From: Actinomycetota bacterium
Lineage (GTDB): Bacteria > Actinomycetota > Actinomycetes > Nanopelagicales > Nanopelagicaceae
DNA length: 48,527 bases
NCBI GenBank assembly: GCA_009726135.1
Contig: WLIQ01000004.1
Location: forward strand, 1 to 48,527
Direction: 5' to 3'
Shown here in pieces: positions 8,725 through 16,693 of the stretch. The position numbers were made by a program, and so were the translations under genes. The notes beneath the pieces are model-generated. The model was not told the origin of the DNA. It worked only from the letters and a program-made list of their open reading frames with translations, and searched no databases. Each line of letters begins with the position of its first letter. Positions within the stretch are counted from its first letter, which is position 1.

Positions 8725-8808
8725 TGTCCGAGAGGGGACTTGAACCCCTAATCCCTTGCGGGAACTAACACCTCAAGCTAGCGCGTCTGCCAATTCCGCC
8801 ACCCGGAC
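8725..8808 (-). tRNA. tRNA-Leu (anticodon GAG)
   Basis: On the minus strand the acceptor GTCCGGG pairs with CTCGGAC (one G-T wobble) and the discriminator base is A. The anticodon stem CTAGC/GTTAG holds the loop TTGAGGT, giving anticodon GAG, which reads CTC and CTT. A long variable arm (TTCCCGCAAGGGA) marks a class II tRNA. The T arm is GGGGTTCAAGTCCCC. CCA is not encoded. Confidence 0.96.
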
Positions 8809-8851
8809 TAAGTGCTGGGAAAGGATAGCAATTTGGTGAGAGAATGGCTAA

Positions 8852-10165
8852 ATGACTACATCAGCGCGCACTGAAATTGAAAATGAAGTAATCCGTATTT
8901 GCCAAGAGCTAATTCGCATCCCGTCGGTCAATTATGGTGATGGTAAAGGTGACGAAAAGGATGTTGCAGAGCATGTGATGAAGTTGTTAAGTGAAGTTGG
9001 TATTGAGTCGACAATGTATGAATCAGCACCAGGACGCTGCAATGTTGTGGCACGAATAAAGGGTAGCGATTCATCCCGTCCCGGATTAGTTCTGCATGGA
9101 CACTTAGATGTTGTTCCAGCAAATGCGGATGATTGGTCGTGTGATCCATTTTCGGGCGAGATCCGCGATGGGATGATTTGGGGTCGCGGCGCTGTAGACA
9201 TGAAGAATATGGATGCCATGATGCTGGCGACTGTTCGCGATTGGGCCCGCACTGGCTATGTGCCTAGTCGCGACATTGTTTTGGTCTTTTTCGCCGATGA
9301 AGAAGCTGGAAGTATCTTTGGGTCCAACTGGATGGTAGAAAAACATCCTGAAGTATTTGCAGGATGTACTGAAGCCGTATCAGAAGTGGGTGGCTTCTCA
9401 GTAACAGTGGCTGGAGGTAAACGTCTCTATCTTATTGAAACCGCGGAAAAAGGTATTCACTGGATGAAGCTGACCGCACACGGTCGAGCTGGCCACGGTT
9501 CAGTTACTAATAATGAAAACGCAATAACCAGGCTAAGTGAAGCTATCGGCAAGATTGGAAATCACCAGTGGCCACAACGTTACAGCACTACTGTAAAAGC
9601 GTTTTTTAAAAAGGTTGCTTCTGAAACCGGCAAGGAGTACAACGAAAAAGATCTCACTCCTTTGTTGAGCGAATTGGGGTTTGCTGCGCGCATGGTGGGT
9701 GCAACATTGCAAAATACTGCTAATCCAACAATGCTTGAAGCAGGCTACAAAGCAAATGTTATTCCGGGTTCAGCCAGCGCAGTCGTTGATGGCCGTTTTA
9801 TTCCGGGTTTTGAGGATGAACTCAACGAAACAATCAAGTCCCTCATTGGCCCAGATATCACTATCGAAACAATCACGAAGAATATTGCTTTAGAGGTTGC
9901 CTTTGAAGGTGATCTTGTTGATGCCATGTGTGCTGCAATTTTGGCGGAAGATCCAGACGGAATCCCAGTTCCTTACGTGATGAGTGGCGGAACGGACAAT
10001 AAGGCACTAGCGGAGTTAGGAATTATCGGTTACGGATTTTCTCCACTGAAGTTAGCAGCCGATTTTGATTTCATGTCGCTATTTCATGGCGTTGATGAAC
10101 GAGTTCCCCTTGAAGGAATAACTTTCGGCGTTCGAGTACTCAAAGACTTCTTAGAACATGCCTAA
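8852..10165 (+). CDS. M20/M25/M40 family metallopeptidase
   Basis: A 437-residue cytosolic di-zinc hydrolase of the M20 family, probably a dipeptidase or amidohydrolase. Zinc ligands are in HGHLDVVP (His, near 84), WGRGAVDMK (Asp) and FADEEAG (Glu-Glu, including the catalytic base). The family's dimerisation domain occupies roughly residues 200-320. No Shine-Dalgarno or clear TANNNT box is seen at the expected distances. Its substrate is unknown. It converges on an aldo/keto reductase gene, sharing the stop tetramer CTAA. Confidence 0.92.
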   Translation: MTTSARTEIENEVIRICQELIRIPSVNYGDGKGDEKDVAEHVMKLLSEVGIESTMYESAPGRCNVVARIKGSDSSRPGLVLHGHLDVVPANADDWSCDPFSGEIRDGMIWGRGAVDMKNMDAMMLATVRDWARTGYVPSRDIVLVFFADEEAGSIFGSNWMVEKHPEVFAGCTEAVSEVGGFSVTVAGGKRLYLIETAEKGIHWMKLTAHGRAGHGSVTNNENAITRLSEAIGKIGNHQWPQRYSTTVKAFFKKVASETGKEYNEKDLTPLLSELGFAARMVGATLQNTANPTMLEAGYKANVIPGSASAVVDGRFIPGFEDELNETIKSLIGPDITIETITKNIALEVAFEGDLVDAMCAAILAEDPDGIPVPYVMSGGTDNKALAELGIIGYGFSPLKLAADFDFMSLFHGVDERVPLEGITFGVRVLKDFLEHA

Positions 10166-11106
10166 AGACTCACATCGTTAAGTGCAGTTCTAACAATCTC
10201 TGGCAAAGTTATTTCCTCAGTTTTTAAAACACCACGAAGTTGGGCTCCGGTTCGAGCACCAATAATTGTGCTTGTCACACCTGGTGCATCACGCACCCAA
10301 GAGAGCGCAACCTCAAGGGGGGAATAGCCCAGTCCGCTAGCGGCAACACACACTGCTTCAACAATTCGACTACTGCTCGCATCAAGATAAGGCGCTATGT
10401 CTTTAGCAAAATGAGGAGCAGCGCCTCGGGAGTCACTAGGAACTCCATTTCTATATTTTCCAGTCAAAACACCACGTGCTAACGGCGCCCAAGCCAAAAA
10501 TCCGACTCCACATGCCTGAGCACTATCCAATATTTCAATCTCTGCGTTGCGATTGAGTAGAGAATATTCGCTTTGAATTGTGGTTATGGGTGCCTTGGCA
10601 GAGTTAGTTATCTGTTTAGTGGCAGATATTGCTAACTGCCATCCGGTGAAATTTGAAACACCAACATAGCGAGCACGCCCAGTGTTGTAGGCATAATCAA
10701 GAGCCGACAAGGTGTCATCTATAGGAGCAGTCGGATCCCAGGTGTGCACTTGCCAAATATCAACAAAATCTGTTCCCAGTCGAACTAACGAGCGATCTAG
10801 CTCTGCGATGAGAGCATGACGTGAGTTATCAACGCTGCGCACACCGTCGGGAAAAGTAATTCCAGCTTTGGTCGCAATAACAACTTCATCTCTAGCGAAC
10901 AAGGTGCCGATGAGTCCACCAATAACTCGTTCACTATCGCCGTCTCCATATGTTGCGGCCGTATCTATAAAATTTCCACCAATATCAATAAAGGCTCGAC
11001 ATTGATCTGCGGCTTCGTGCTCATCGGTATCACGACCCCACGTCATAGTGCCAAGGCCAAGCCGTGAGAGCGTTAGCCCACTGTTTCCAGCTTTTCGCAT
11101 ATGCAT
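10162..11106 (-). CDS. Aldo/keto reductase
   Basis: A 314-residue NADPH-dependent oxidoreductase of the (beta/alpha)8 aldo/keto reductase family. The catalytic tetrad is visible as Asp (FIDTAATY), Tyr (ATYGDGDSE), Lys (IATKAG) and His (QVHTWD). The C-terminal cofactor-binding stretch STIIGARTGAQL is present. ATG 11106 has TAGGGT 6 nt upstream, while the ATG at 11100 has no signal of its own. It is divergent from the phosphomutase gene with 51 nt between the start codons. The physiological substrate is unknown. Confidence 0.92.
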   Translation of the reverse strand: MHMRKAGNSGLTLSRLGLGTMTWGRDTDEHEAADQCRAFIDIGGNFIDTAATYGDGDSERVIGGLIGTLFARDEVVIATKAGITFPDGVRSVDNSRHALIAELDRSLVRLGTDFVDIWQVHTWDPTAPIDDTLSALDYAYNTGRARYVGVSNFTGWQLAISATKQITNSAKAPITTIQSEYSLLNRNAEIEILDSAQACGVGFLAWAPLARGVLTGKYRNGVPSDSRGAAPHFAKDIAPYLDASSSRIVEAVCVAASGLGYSPLEVALSWVRDAPGVTSTIIGARTGAQLRGVLKTEEITLPEIVRTALNDVSL

Positions 11107-11112
11107 GGCCAG

Positions 11113-11118
11113 ACCCTA
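11113..11118 (-). promoter_or_regulatory. -10 box (TAGGGT) for the aldo/keto reductase gene
   Basis: TAGGGT ends 6 nt before the ATG at 11106. It is part of a compact divergent promoter pair. Confidence 0.5.
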
Positions 11119-11144
11119 GCAAGTCATGACACCAAAACCTGCGA

Positions 11145-11150
11145 TAGCCT
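11145..11150 (+). promoter_or_regulatory. -10 box (TAGCCT) for the phosphomutase gene
   Basis: TAGCCT ends 7 nt before the ATG at 11158. It supports this start over the longer reading frame from 11101. Confidence 0.5.
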
Positions 11151-11157
11151 TTGCGTT

Positions 11158-11829
11158 ATGCATTTAGTTTTGATTCGACATGCCCATTCGGAAGCCAACG
11201 CTAAAGGGATTCTTTCTGGCCGTTTACCCAACGTAAAGCTCTCAGAAAAGGGCGTCGAACAATCCCTTCGACTTGCTAAACGTCTGGGATCTTTTCCCGT
11301 AAAGCAACTTCGGGTAAGTCCCATGGGGCGATGCCAGGAAACAATTGCCCCGTGGCTAAAAACCATGAACGCGTCTTTAAAAGATTCGTTAATGATTGAT
11401 GAAAACCTCAATGAAGTTGATTATGGAAGTTGGAGCGGCAAAAAACTAGCCGCATTATCTGCACATAAGTTATGGAAGACTGTTCAAAACAACCCTAGTG
11501 CTATGTATTTTCCTGCTGGCGAGGGCTTGGCTCACATGCAACAACGCGCTATGTCCAGCGTGCATGCAAGCGTAAGCGCCAGAGGCAAGGGTGCCGCGGT
11601 TGTTGTTAGCCACGGTGATGTCATTAAAGCGATTGTCGCCAGTGCATTGGGTATGCACCTCGATGATTTTCAACGCATAGTTATCGACCCAGCCTCGGTC
11701 ACAATCCTCGATTATTCATCTAGTAACGCCCGAATAATTATGCTCAACGACACCCGTACAGAAGTAAGTGAGATTTTGAAAGCCCCCCATCGTCGAAAGA
11801 ATTTGTTGGGTGGTGGATCCGGTAAATGA
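11158..11829 (+). CDS. Histidine phosphatase family protein (MSMEG_4193-type putative phosphomutase)
   Basis: A 223-residue protein of the phosphoglycerate mutase-like histidine phosphatase superfamily. The catalytic histidine is in LIRHAHSEAN (near residue 8), and the second is in VVSHGDV. Synteny with DUF3090, the SCO1662-type protein and mshC identifies the actinobacteria-specific MSMEG_4193 group, whose substrate is unknown. ATG 11158 is chosen because the conserved RHAHSEAN motif follows at once and a TAGCCT box lies 7 nt upstream. Its stop overlaps the next start as ATGA. Confidence 0.88.
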   Translation: MHLVLIRHAHSEANAKGILSGRLPNVKLSEKGVEQSLRLAKRLGSFPVKQLRVSPMGRCQETIAPWLKTMNASLKDSLMIDENLNEVDYGSWSGKKLAALSAHKLWKTVQNNPSAMYFPAGEGLAHMQQRAMSSVHASVSARGKGAAVVVSHGDVIKAIVASALGMHLDDFQRIVIDPASVTILDYSSSNARIIMLNDTRTEVSEILKAPHRRKNLLGGGSGK

Positions 11830-12335
11830 CGTATGAATTTAGAGATGTGGATAGATTCATATGTGGCACAGTAGGTGAACCTGGTGAACGTGAGTTCTAT
11901 TTGCAAATACGCTCTGGAAACCGTCTGCTCAGCGCAACGCTCGAAAAATCGCAGGCAGCGACGTTAGCTCAGAGATTAGAAATACTGTTGCGACAAATAG
12001 TTAAAGAGGACATCGCCACTGTTATAGAACGTAGCGTCCGCGATGATGCTCCATTGGAGCAACCTATAGAGGCAGATTTCACGGTTGGCGCTATATCCAT
12101 AGCCTTTGATGAACTAACGAAAAAACTCTGTCTAGAACTCTTTGCAATTAAAGAGGTTGAAATAGAGGAAGATGAGGCTGAGATTACGATGTATTTAGCT
12201 CTGAGTCAGGCCAAAGCATTTGTTTCTAGGACTCTGGCTGTTGTTAATGCAGGCCGACTTCCTTGTCCATTCTGCGCAATCCCAATTGATCCACGTGGAC
12301 ATCTGTGTCCAAGGGCAAATGGCTACAGACGCTAA
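11826..12335 (+). CDS. DUF3090 family protein
   Basis: A 169-residue actinobacteria-specific protein of unknown biochemical function. The start FRDVDRFICGTVGEPGEREF and the C-terminal end CPFCAIPIDPRGHLCPRANG are hallmarks of the family. The two CxxC-like elements near the C-terminus could bind zinc. It is translationally coupled to the phosphomutase gene through the ATGA overlap and overlaps the next gene by 17 nt. Conserved linkage with mshC suggests a shared process, but the role is not established. Confidence 0.88.
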   Translation: MTYEFRDVDRFICGTVGEPGEREFYLQIRSGNRLLSATLEKSQAATLAQRLEILLRQIVKEDIATVIERSVRDDAPLEQPIEADFTVGAISIAFDELTKKLCLELFAIKEVEIEEDEAEITMYLALSQAKAFVSRTLAVVNAGRLPCPFCAIPIDPRGHLCPRANGYRR

Positions 12336-13023
12336 TAGATCCATACTTACGTATGGAGATTTAACTGTTACGGGTCGACTAGTTGATGCGTCAAATGCAA
12401 CCTTGTATGCAACCGCCGAGTTCGACTCCAAAAAATTAACCTGTATCTATAAGCCAGTTGCGGGGGAGCGGCCATTGTGGGACTTTCCGGATGGAACTCT
12501 TGCCGATCGCGAATACGCGACTTATTTAGTCAGTGATTTTTTAGGCCTAGACATCGTTCCACTCACTATCTTGCGTGATGGTCCTTATGGTCCAGGAATG
12601 GTTCAAGAATGGATTGATATTGATGAGTCGGTTGATTTAGCCGAGTATTTTTCTCAAGATCTCCCTAGTTTAAGAGCTATGTCGTTTTTTGATGCCATCA
12701 TCAATAATACGGATCGAAAAATTGGGCATCTTCTACCAACAGTTAATGGAGGGCTCTACGGATGTGATCATGGAGTTACATTCCACGAGGAAGACAAATT
12801 GCGCACGGTATTGTGGCAGTGGGCTGGCGATGATTTGAACGAGGCAGAACTATCTTCCTTATCTCTCTTACGCAGTTCCATTGGTCAGTCGTTGGACTTA
12901 TCTTCGTATATTACTGCGATAGAAATTGATGCATTCGTTTCGCGCATAGAAAGGCTTTTGGAAACCAAAAAAATGCCAGTCCCAAATCCAGAATGGCCAG
13001 CGGTCCCGTGGCCTGCGTTCTAG
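12319..13023 (+). CDS. SCO1662/ParJ-type protein with PI3/PI4-kinase-like fold
   Basis: A 234-residue member of the actinobacterial SCO1662 family. The Streptomyces member has been described as ParJ, a regulator of ParA polymerisation, while domain models relate it to phosphatidylinositol kinases. The kinase-like elements are FFDAIINNTDRKIGHLL (catalytic-loop-like Asp and Asn) and YGCDHGVTFH (DxG-like). IYKPVAGERPLWDFP near residue 50 resembles the nucleotide-binding strand with its lysine. The ATG at 12319 is chosen because similarity begins there; an upstream extension would lie inside DUF3090. The role in this organism is inferred. Confidence 0.85.
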   Translation: MATDANRSILTYGDLTVTGRLVDASNATLYATAEFDSKKLTCIYKPVAGERPLWDFPDGTLADREYATYLVSDFLGLDIVPLTILRDGPYGPGMVQEWIDIDESVDLAEYFSQDLPSLRAMSFFDAIINNTDRKIGHLLPTVNGGLYGCDHGVTFHEEDKLRTVLWQWAGDDLNEAELSSLSLLRSSIGQSLDLSSYITAIEIDAFVSRIERLLETKKMPVPNPEWPAVPWPAF

Positions 13024-13035
13024 AGTTTTTATAAC

Positions 13036-13041
13036 TATTAT
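13036..13041 (+). promoter_or_regulatory. -10 box (TATTAT) for mshC
   Basis: TATTAT ends 6 nt before the mshC ATG at 13048. mshC could be transcribed from its own leaderless promoter even though it follows three linked genes. Confidence 0.5.
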
Positions 13042-13047
13042 CTACCT

Positions 13048-14289
13048 ATGAAGTCGTGGCCTGATGTAGCTATTCCCTTGTTGGATTTAGACAAGCCAAT
13101 GCCAACGCTTGCTCTGACTAACTCTAAAACTAATCGCAAAGAGGATGTGCTCACCAGAGAGACATACAGAATGTACGTATGTGGAATCACCCCCTATGAC
13201 GCAACGCATCTTGGTCACGCTGCAACGTATTTAACTTTTGACCTTATTAATCGCTACCTGCGCACTACCGGAAGTGATGTGAAATATGTTCAGAACATAA
13301 CCGACATTGATGATCCGTTACTTGAAAGAGCAAACCGTGACAATGTTGATTGGCAAAACTTGGCTACATCCCAGATTGACCTTTTTAGAGCGGACATGGT
13401 TCATCTGCGAGTAATTCCGCCGAATCACTACATTGGAGCAGTCGAAGCCATTGACCTAGTTACTGCGTCGATTTCATCACTTGAAAGAGCTGGGACGATA
13501 TATCCGATTGGTGATGATCTTTATTTCAAGAACTATTCATCGCCGCAGTTTGGAAAACTTTCACATTTAACTAAAAACGAAATGGCGACAATCTTTGCAG
13601 AGCGTGGTGGTAATCCGACATTGCAGGGAAAAGTAGATCCTCTCGATTGCTTAGTATGGATGGCACAGCGGCCTAACGAACCTGGTTGGCCTTCAGTGCA
13701 TGGAAAGGGACGACCTGGTTGGCATATTGAATGCACAGCAATTGCCTTGAAGTACTTGGAACCAGATGAGAGGCAATCGACAAGTATTGATATCCAAGGC
13801 GGTGGTAGTGATTTAATTTTTCCTCACCATGAAATGTGTGCATCGCAAGCCCATGTTCTTACGGGCAAAGAGTTGGCAGCAACGTATGTTCACAGCGCTA
13901 TGATTGGCTTAGATGGCGAAAAGATGAGTAAGAGCAAAGGTAACTTGGTTTTTGTATCAAAATTAATTAGTGCCGGTGTTGATCCCATGGTTATTCGATT
14001 CGCGTTAATTTCACAGCACTATCGCAAAGACCGGATGTGGAGTGATGAGGTTCTTGTCGATGCAACGAAGCGTGTCGCAAGAATTCGTGAAGCCCTTTCA
14101 TTAAATAGCGTGGGGCAAACGGATACTGTTATTGCTGGCGTTATAAATGCGTTGAGTCAGGATTTAGATACCCCTGCTGCGATTTACGCAGTTGAGGATT
14201 GGGCAGAACAATCCATTAACGGTGCGACTGGGGGAGACGCCCACAATTTGTCTACTGCTTTAGATGCACTGCTCGGTTTAGCCCTTTAG
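13048..14289 (+). CDS. mshC: Cysteine:1D-myo-inosityl glucosamine ligase (mycothiol synthesis)
   Basis: MshC joins cysteine to GlcN-inositol with ATP, the penultimate step of mycothiol synthesis. It resembles cysteinyl-tRNA synthetase: YVCGITPYDATHLGHA (43-58) includes the zinc cysteine and a HIGH-type motif, and EKMSKSKGN near 290 is the KMSKS loop. WHIECTA and FPHHE are conserved active-site segments. It is 413 residues and lacks the tRNA-binding tail of CysRS. Its presence implies that mycothiol is the main thiol. The stop codon is shared with the convergent PAC2 gene. Confidence 0.95.
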   Translation: MKSWPDVAIPLLDLDKPMPTLALTNSKTNRKEDVLTRETYRMYVCGITPYDATHLGHAATYLTFDLINRYLRTTGSDVKYVQNITDIDDPLLERANRDNVDWQNLATSQIDLFRADMVHLRVIPPNHYIGAVEAIDLVTASISSLERAGTIYPIGDDLYFKNYSSPQFGKLSHLTKNEMATIFAERGGNPTLQGKVDPLDCLVWMAQRPNEPGWPSVHGKGRPGWHIECTAIALKYLEPDERQSTSIDIQGGGSDLIFPHHEMCASQAHVLTGKELAATYVHSAMIGLDGEKMSKSKGNLVFVSKLISAGVDPMVIRFALISQHYRKDRMWSDEVLVDATKRVARIREALSLNSVGQTDTVIAGVINALSQDLDTPAAIYAVEDWAEQSINGATGGDAHNLSTALDALLGLAL

Positions 14290-15149
14290 TCTTTGGTTCG
14301 ACGACGCAGATATCTCTCGAACTCTTTGGCAATAGAATCTCCAGAAACATCCGGTAGATCGGCGGCATCTTTAGAGTCTTCCAAGGCTTTTACGTATTCA
14401 GCGACATCACTATCTTCCTTAGCCATTTCACTGACATCTTTTTCCCATTCTTCGGCAGCTTCGGGCAAATCTGCAGGTGGAATAGTGATTTCGAGAAAAT
14501 CTTCAAGCGCATTTACTAATGAGAGAGTGGCTTTAGGTGAGGGCGAACTAGATGCGTAATGCGGAATTGCAGCCCATAGTGAGATGGCATCTATGCCACG
14601 GCGCAAGCAGCCGTCTCCGATGATTCCCAAAATACCTGTGGGTCCCTCATATCGTGATATTTCTACTCCTAGTCGTGCGGCTAATTCAGGATGGGCTCCA
14701 GTACCGCTGACTGCGATAGGTCGTGTGTGGGGGACATCTGCCATTAAAGAGCCTAGTGTGATTATTAATTCCACCTCTAGATCATCGGCTAGGTCTAGTA
14801 GTTCTCGCGTGAAACTCTTCCATCTCATCGAAGGTTCAGTTCCTTTAACGATTATCAAATCTCGCTCAAAGCTTGGCAATACTAATCCGAAAATCTCGGT
14901 GGTAGGCCACGTTACATTTCTTATCTGTGACTCATCAATAAAAATATGTGGGCGATTTACCTGGAAATCGTAGAATTCTTCAGACTCGATATCGGCGATA
15001 AGTTCTGGCACAACATCATTTGGTTCATTTTGCCAAGCAGCAAGAAGATGTTCAATAGCACCTGTTGCAGCTTCTCCTGCATCATTCCATCCAGAAAAGG
15101 CAACCACCATTATTGGATTTCTAAGTGCGGGGATGTGATGTATCTCCAT
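14286..15149 (-). CDS. PAC2 family protein
   Basis: A 287-residue protein related to the proteasome assembly chaperone PAC2 fold, common in actinobacteria and often near mshC and trmI. The signature is VVAFSGWNDAGEAATGAIEHL (15-35), followed by LIITLGSLMADVPHTRP. The C-terminus is acidic and ends in a basic tail. ATG 15149 is chosen because homologous starts lie just before the VVAFSGWNDAG strand and a TAAGGT box lies 8 nt upstream; ATG 15188 is an alternative. Bacterial function is unknown. Confidence 0.87.
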   Translation of the reverse strand: MEIHHIPALRNPIMVVAFSGWNDAGEAATGAIEHLLAAWQNEPNDVVPELIADIESEEFYDFQVNRPHIFIDESQIRNVTWPTTEIFGLVLPSFERDLIIVKGTEPSMRWKSFTRELLDLADDLEVELIITLGSLMADVPHTRPIAVSGTGAHPELAARLGVEISRYEGPTGILGIIGDGCLRRGIDAISLWAAIPHYASSSPSPKATLSLVNALEDFLEITIPPADLPEAAEEWEKDVSEMAKEDSDVAEYVKALEDSKDAADLPDVSGDSIAKEFERYLRRRTKD

Positions 15150-15157
15150 AGGGTTAA

Positions 15158-15163
15158 ACCTTA
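15158..15163 (-). promoter_or_regulatory. -10 box (TAAGGT) for the PAC2 gene
   Basis: TAAGGT ends 8 nt before ATG 15149. The AAGG within it could instead act as a Shine-Dalgarno, so the reading is ambiguous. Confidence 0.35.
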
Positions 15164-15206
15164 GGGTAATCTTGCGTGATTCTGCCATGCCAAACCTATT
15201 GAGGAG

Positions 15207-15884
15207 ATGCGCTTGAAAAGCTTTTTCGATGCTGTCTTCTTCGATATGGATGGTCTTATGGTTGATTCTGAGCCTCAATGGTTAATCTCAGAGACTGAGC
15301 TGACTGCGCAGTATGGGTATTCCTGGCAGGCTGAGGATCAGGTCGCCTGTCTTGGCGGACCACTTACACGTGTCGGTCATTATATGTATGAGAAATGTAA
15401 TCACGCGCAATCACCCCAATTTTTTACGCAACAACTGATCCAAACACAAGCTCTCAAAATGCGTGCACACACACCGATGATGCCGGGTGCTTATGAACTA
15501 GTAAAAGCTCTTCAAAATAACGGGATAAAGACTGGGTTGGTTTCAGCTAGCCCAAGAATCATTGTTGATGCCGTTTTAGATCGAATAGGTCATGATCTTT
15601 TTCCTTTTTCAATAACAAGCGACGACGTTGTTCGCACTAAGCCACACCCTGATGCTTACATAAAGGCCGCATCCATAAGTGAAAGCGATATCTCAAACTG
15701 CTTGATATTTGAAGATTCCCTAACAGGTGTTCAGGCGGCGATCAGTAGTGGTGCTTGGCTTATTGCCGTTCCACATCTCGTAGTGGTTGAAGAATCGGTG
15801 CGAGTTCGTTCTATCAAATCACTAGAACAGTTGAACTTTGACAAGCTTGTAGAACTAAAAAAGGATTTCAGTTCAGCGATTTAA
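15207..15884 (+). CDS. HAD superfamily hydrolase, beta-phosphoglucomutase-like
   Basis: A 225-residue phosphatase or mutase of the haloacid dehalogenase superfamily, subfamily I with a helical cap. Motif I is FDMDGLMVDSEP (nucleophile Asp), motif II is the Ser of LVSASPR, motif III is the Lys of RTKPHPDAY and motif IV is IFEDS. The substrate is unknown. The start is uncertain: ATG 15207 gives the full frame, but GAGGAG sits 6 nt before a TTG at 15213, which may be the real start. The stop is shared with the convergent nuclease gene as TTAA. Confidence 0.88.
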   Translation: MRLKSFFDAVFFDMDGLMVDSEPQWLISETELTAQYGYSWQAEDQVACLGGPLTRVGHYMYEKCNHAQSPQFFTQQLIQTQALKMRAHTPMMPGAYELVKALQNNGIKTGLVSASPRIIVDAVLDRIGHDLFPFSITSDDVVRTKPHPDAYIKAASISESDISNCLIFEDSLTGVQAAISSGAWLIAVPHLVVVEESVRVRSIKSLEQLNFDKLVELKKDFSSAI

Positions 15885-16642
15885 CCCTTGTGCGCTGGGC
15901 ATATGCTTTTAAAATAACACCAGTCACATAATCTGCTTGGCTTAGGCGGCCAATAATCTTTTTCCACAGATGCTTCAATATCTTTTGCAATACGACGCAG
16001 AGTCTTTTCTGTAGATTCTAAGTCGCTTACAGTCGGCGTACTTTTTACAGTTTTAGCATCGCCTAAATAGATCAACTGCAACAAACGCGGCAGGACACCG
16101 TTGTTTTTGAAATAGAGAAGTGCATATACACGCAGTTGAAATAGAGCTTTCTCTTCCCATCCCGGTTTTGGCGCTTTTCCGGTTTTGTAGTCGACGATTC
16201 GGACTTCTCCAGTTGGTGCAACATCAAGACGATCTACGTATCCATGCAAGTAAATCTCCGAGCTCAGATCATTTTCCAAATGCATTTCGCGGTGCGTAGC
16301 CTCAAAACTTGTCGGGTCTTCTAAGGTGAAGTATGTTTGCAAGAGTGATCCAGCACGATCAAGCCATTCTTTTTCATTGGTAACCATTTCCATTAACTCT
16401 GGCTTAGCTTCCATTTGTGCACGCCAACGCGAAGGCAATAGATCTATTGCAGTTTGCGGTGTTCGTTGTGCAGCAGGATTTTCAAAAAGATCATGCAAGA
16501 TTGTATGAACGAGAGTTCCGCGCTCTGCATCTAATGATGGAGGTTGCGGCAGTTGGTCGATGACACGATATTTATAGAGTTGAGGGCAGTTTTCAAATTC
16601 GCTGACACGACTGGGGGACAGGCGTAGCGGCTGGTTACTCAC
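15881..16642 (-). CDS. RecB-family PD-(D/E)XK nuclease
   Basis: A 253-residue nuclease-fold protein similar to the C-terminal nuclease domain of RecB and AddB. The motifs are LSPSRVSEFENCPQLYKYR at the N-terminus, HGYVDRLDV (Asp) followed by RIVDYKTGK (the DxK core) and QLRVYALLYF. Cysteines CDWCYFKSIC near the C-terminus, with an N-terminal Cys, resemble an iron-sulfur cluster site. GTG 16642 is chosen over upstream ATGs because TATGTT lies 7 nt before it and homologues begin just before LSPSR. It is probably a DNA-repair nuclease. Confidence 0.87.
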   Translation of the reverse strand: MSNQPLRLSPSRVSEFENCPQLYKYRVIDQLPQPPSLDAERGTLVHTILHDLFENPAAQRTPQTAIDLLPSRWRAQMEAKPELMEMVTNEKEWLDRAGSLLQTYFTLEDPTSFEATHREMHLENDLSSEIYLHGYVDRLDVAPTGEVRIVDYKTGKAPKPGWEEKALFQLRVYALLYFKNNGVLPRLLQLIYLGDAKTVKSTPTVSDLESTEKTLRRIAKDIEASVEKDYWPPKPSRLCDWCYFKSICPAHKG

Positions 16643-16649
16643 GTACGGC

Positions 16650-16655
16650 AACATA
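16650..16655 (-). promoter_or_regulatory. -10 box (TATGTT) for the RecB-like nuclease gene
   Basis: TATGTT ends 7 nt before the GTG at 16642 and decides this start. The box contains the ATG at 16654, which would otherwise be a candidate start. Confidence 0.5.
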
Positions 16656-16667
16656 CCCGCACTTGCT

Positions 16668-16680
16668 GTCAAAAATTGAC
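16668..16680. promoter_or_regulatory. Inverted repeat GTCAA-AAA-TTGAC in a divergent promoter
   Basis: A perfect 5-bp inverted repeat with a 3-nt spacer lies between the -10 boxes of the nuclease gene and trmI. It may be an operator or overlapping -35 elements; short and only suggestive. Confidence 0.3.
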
Positions 16681-16681
16681 C

Positions 16682-16687
16682 TAAGAT
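16682..16687 (+). promoter_or_regulatory. -10 box (TAAGAT) for trmI
   Basis: TAAGAT ends 6 nt before the GTG at 16694. It probably starts the long trmI-pafBC transcript without a leader. Confidence 0.5.
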
Positions 16688-16693
16688 GCTCTC

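Noticed and set aside
16326..16508. Small open frame antisense to the RecB-like nuclease gene
   Set aside because: It is inside a conserved gene and has no supporting signal.
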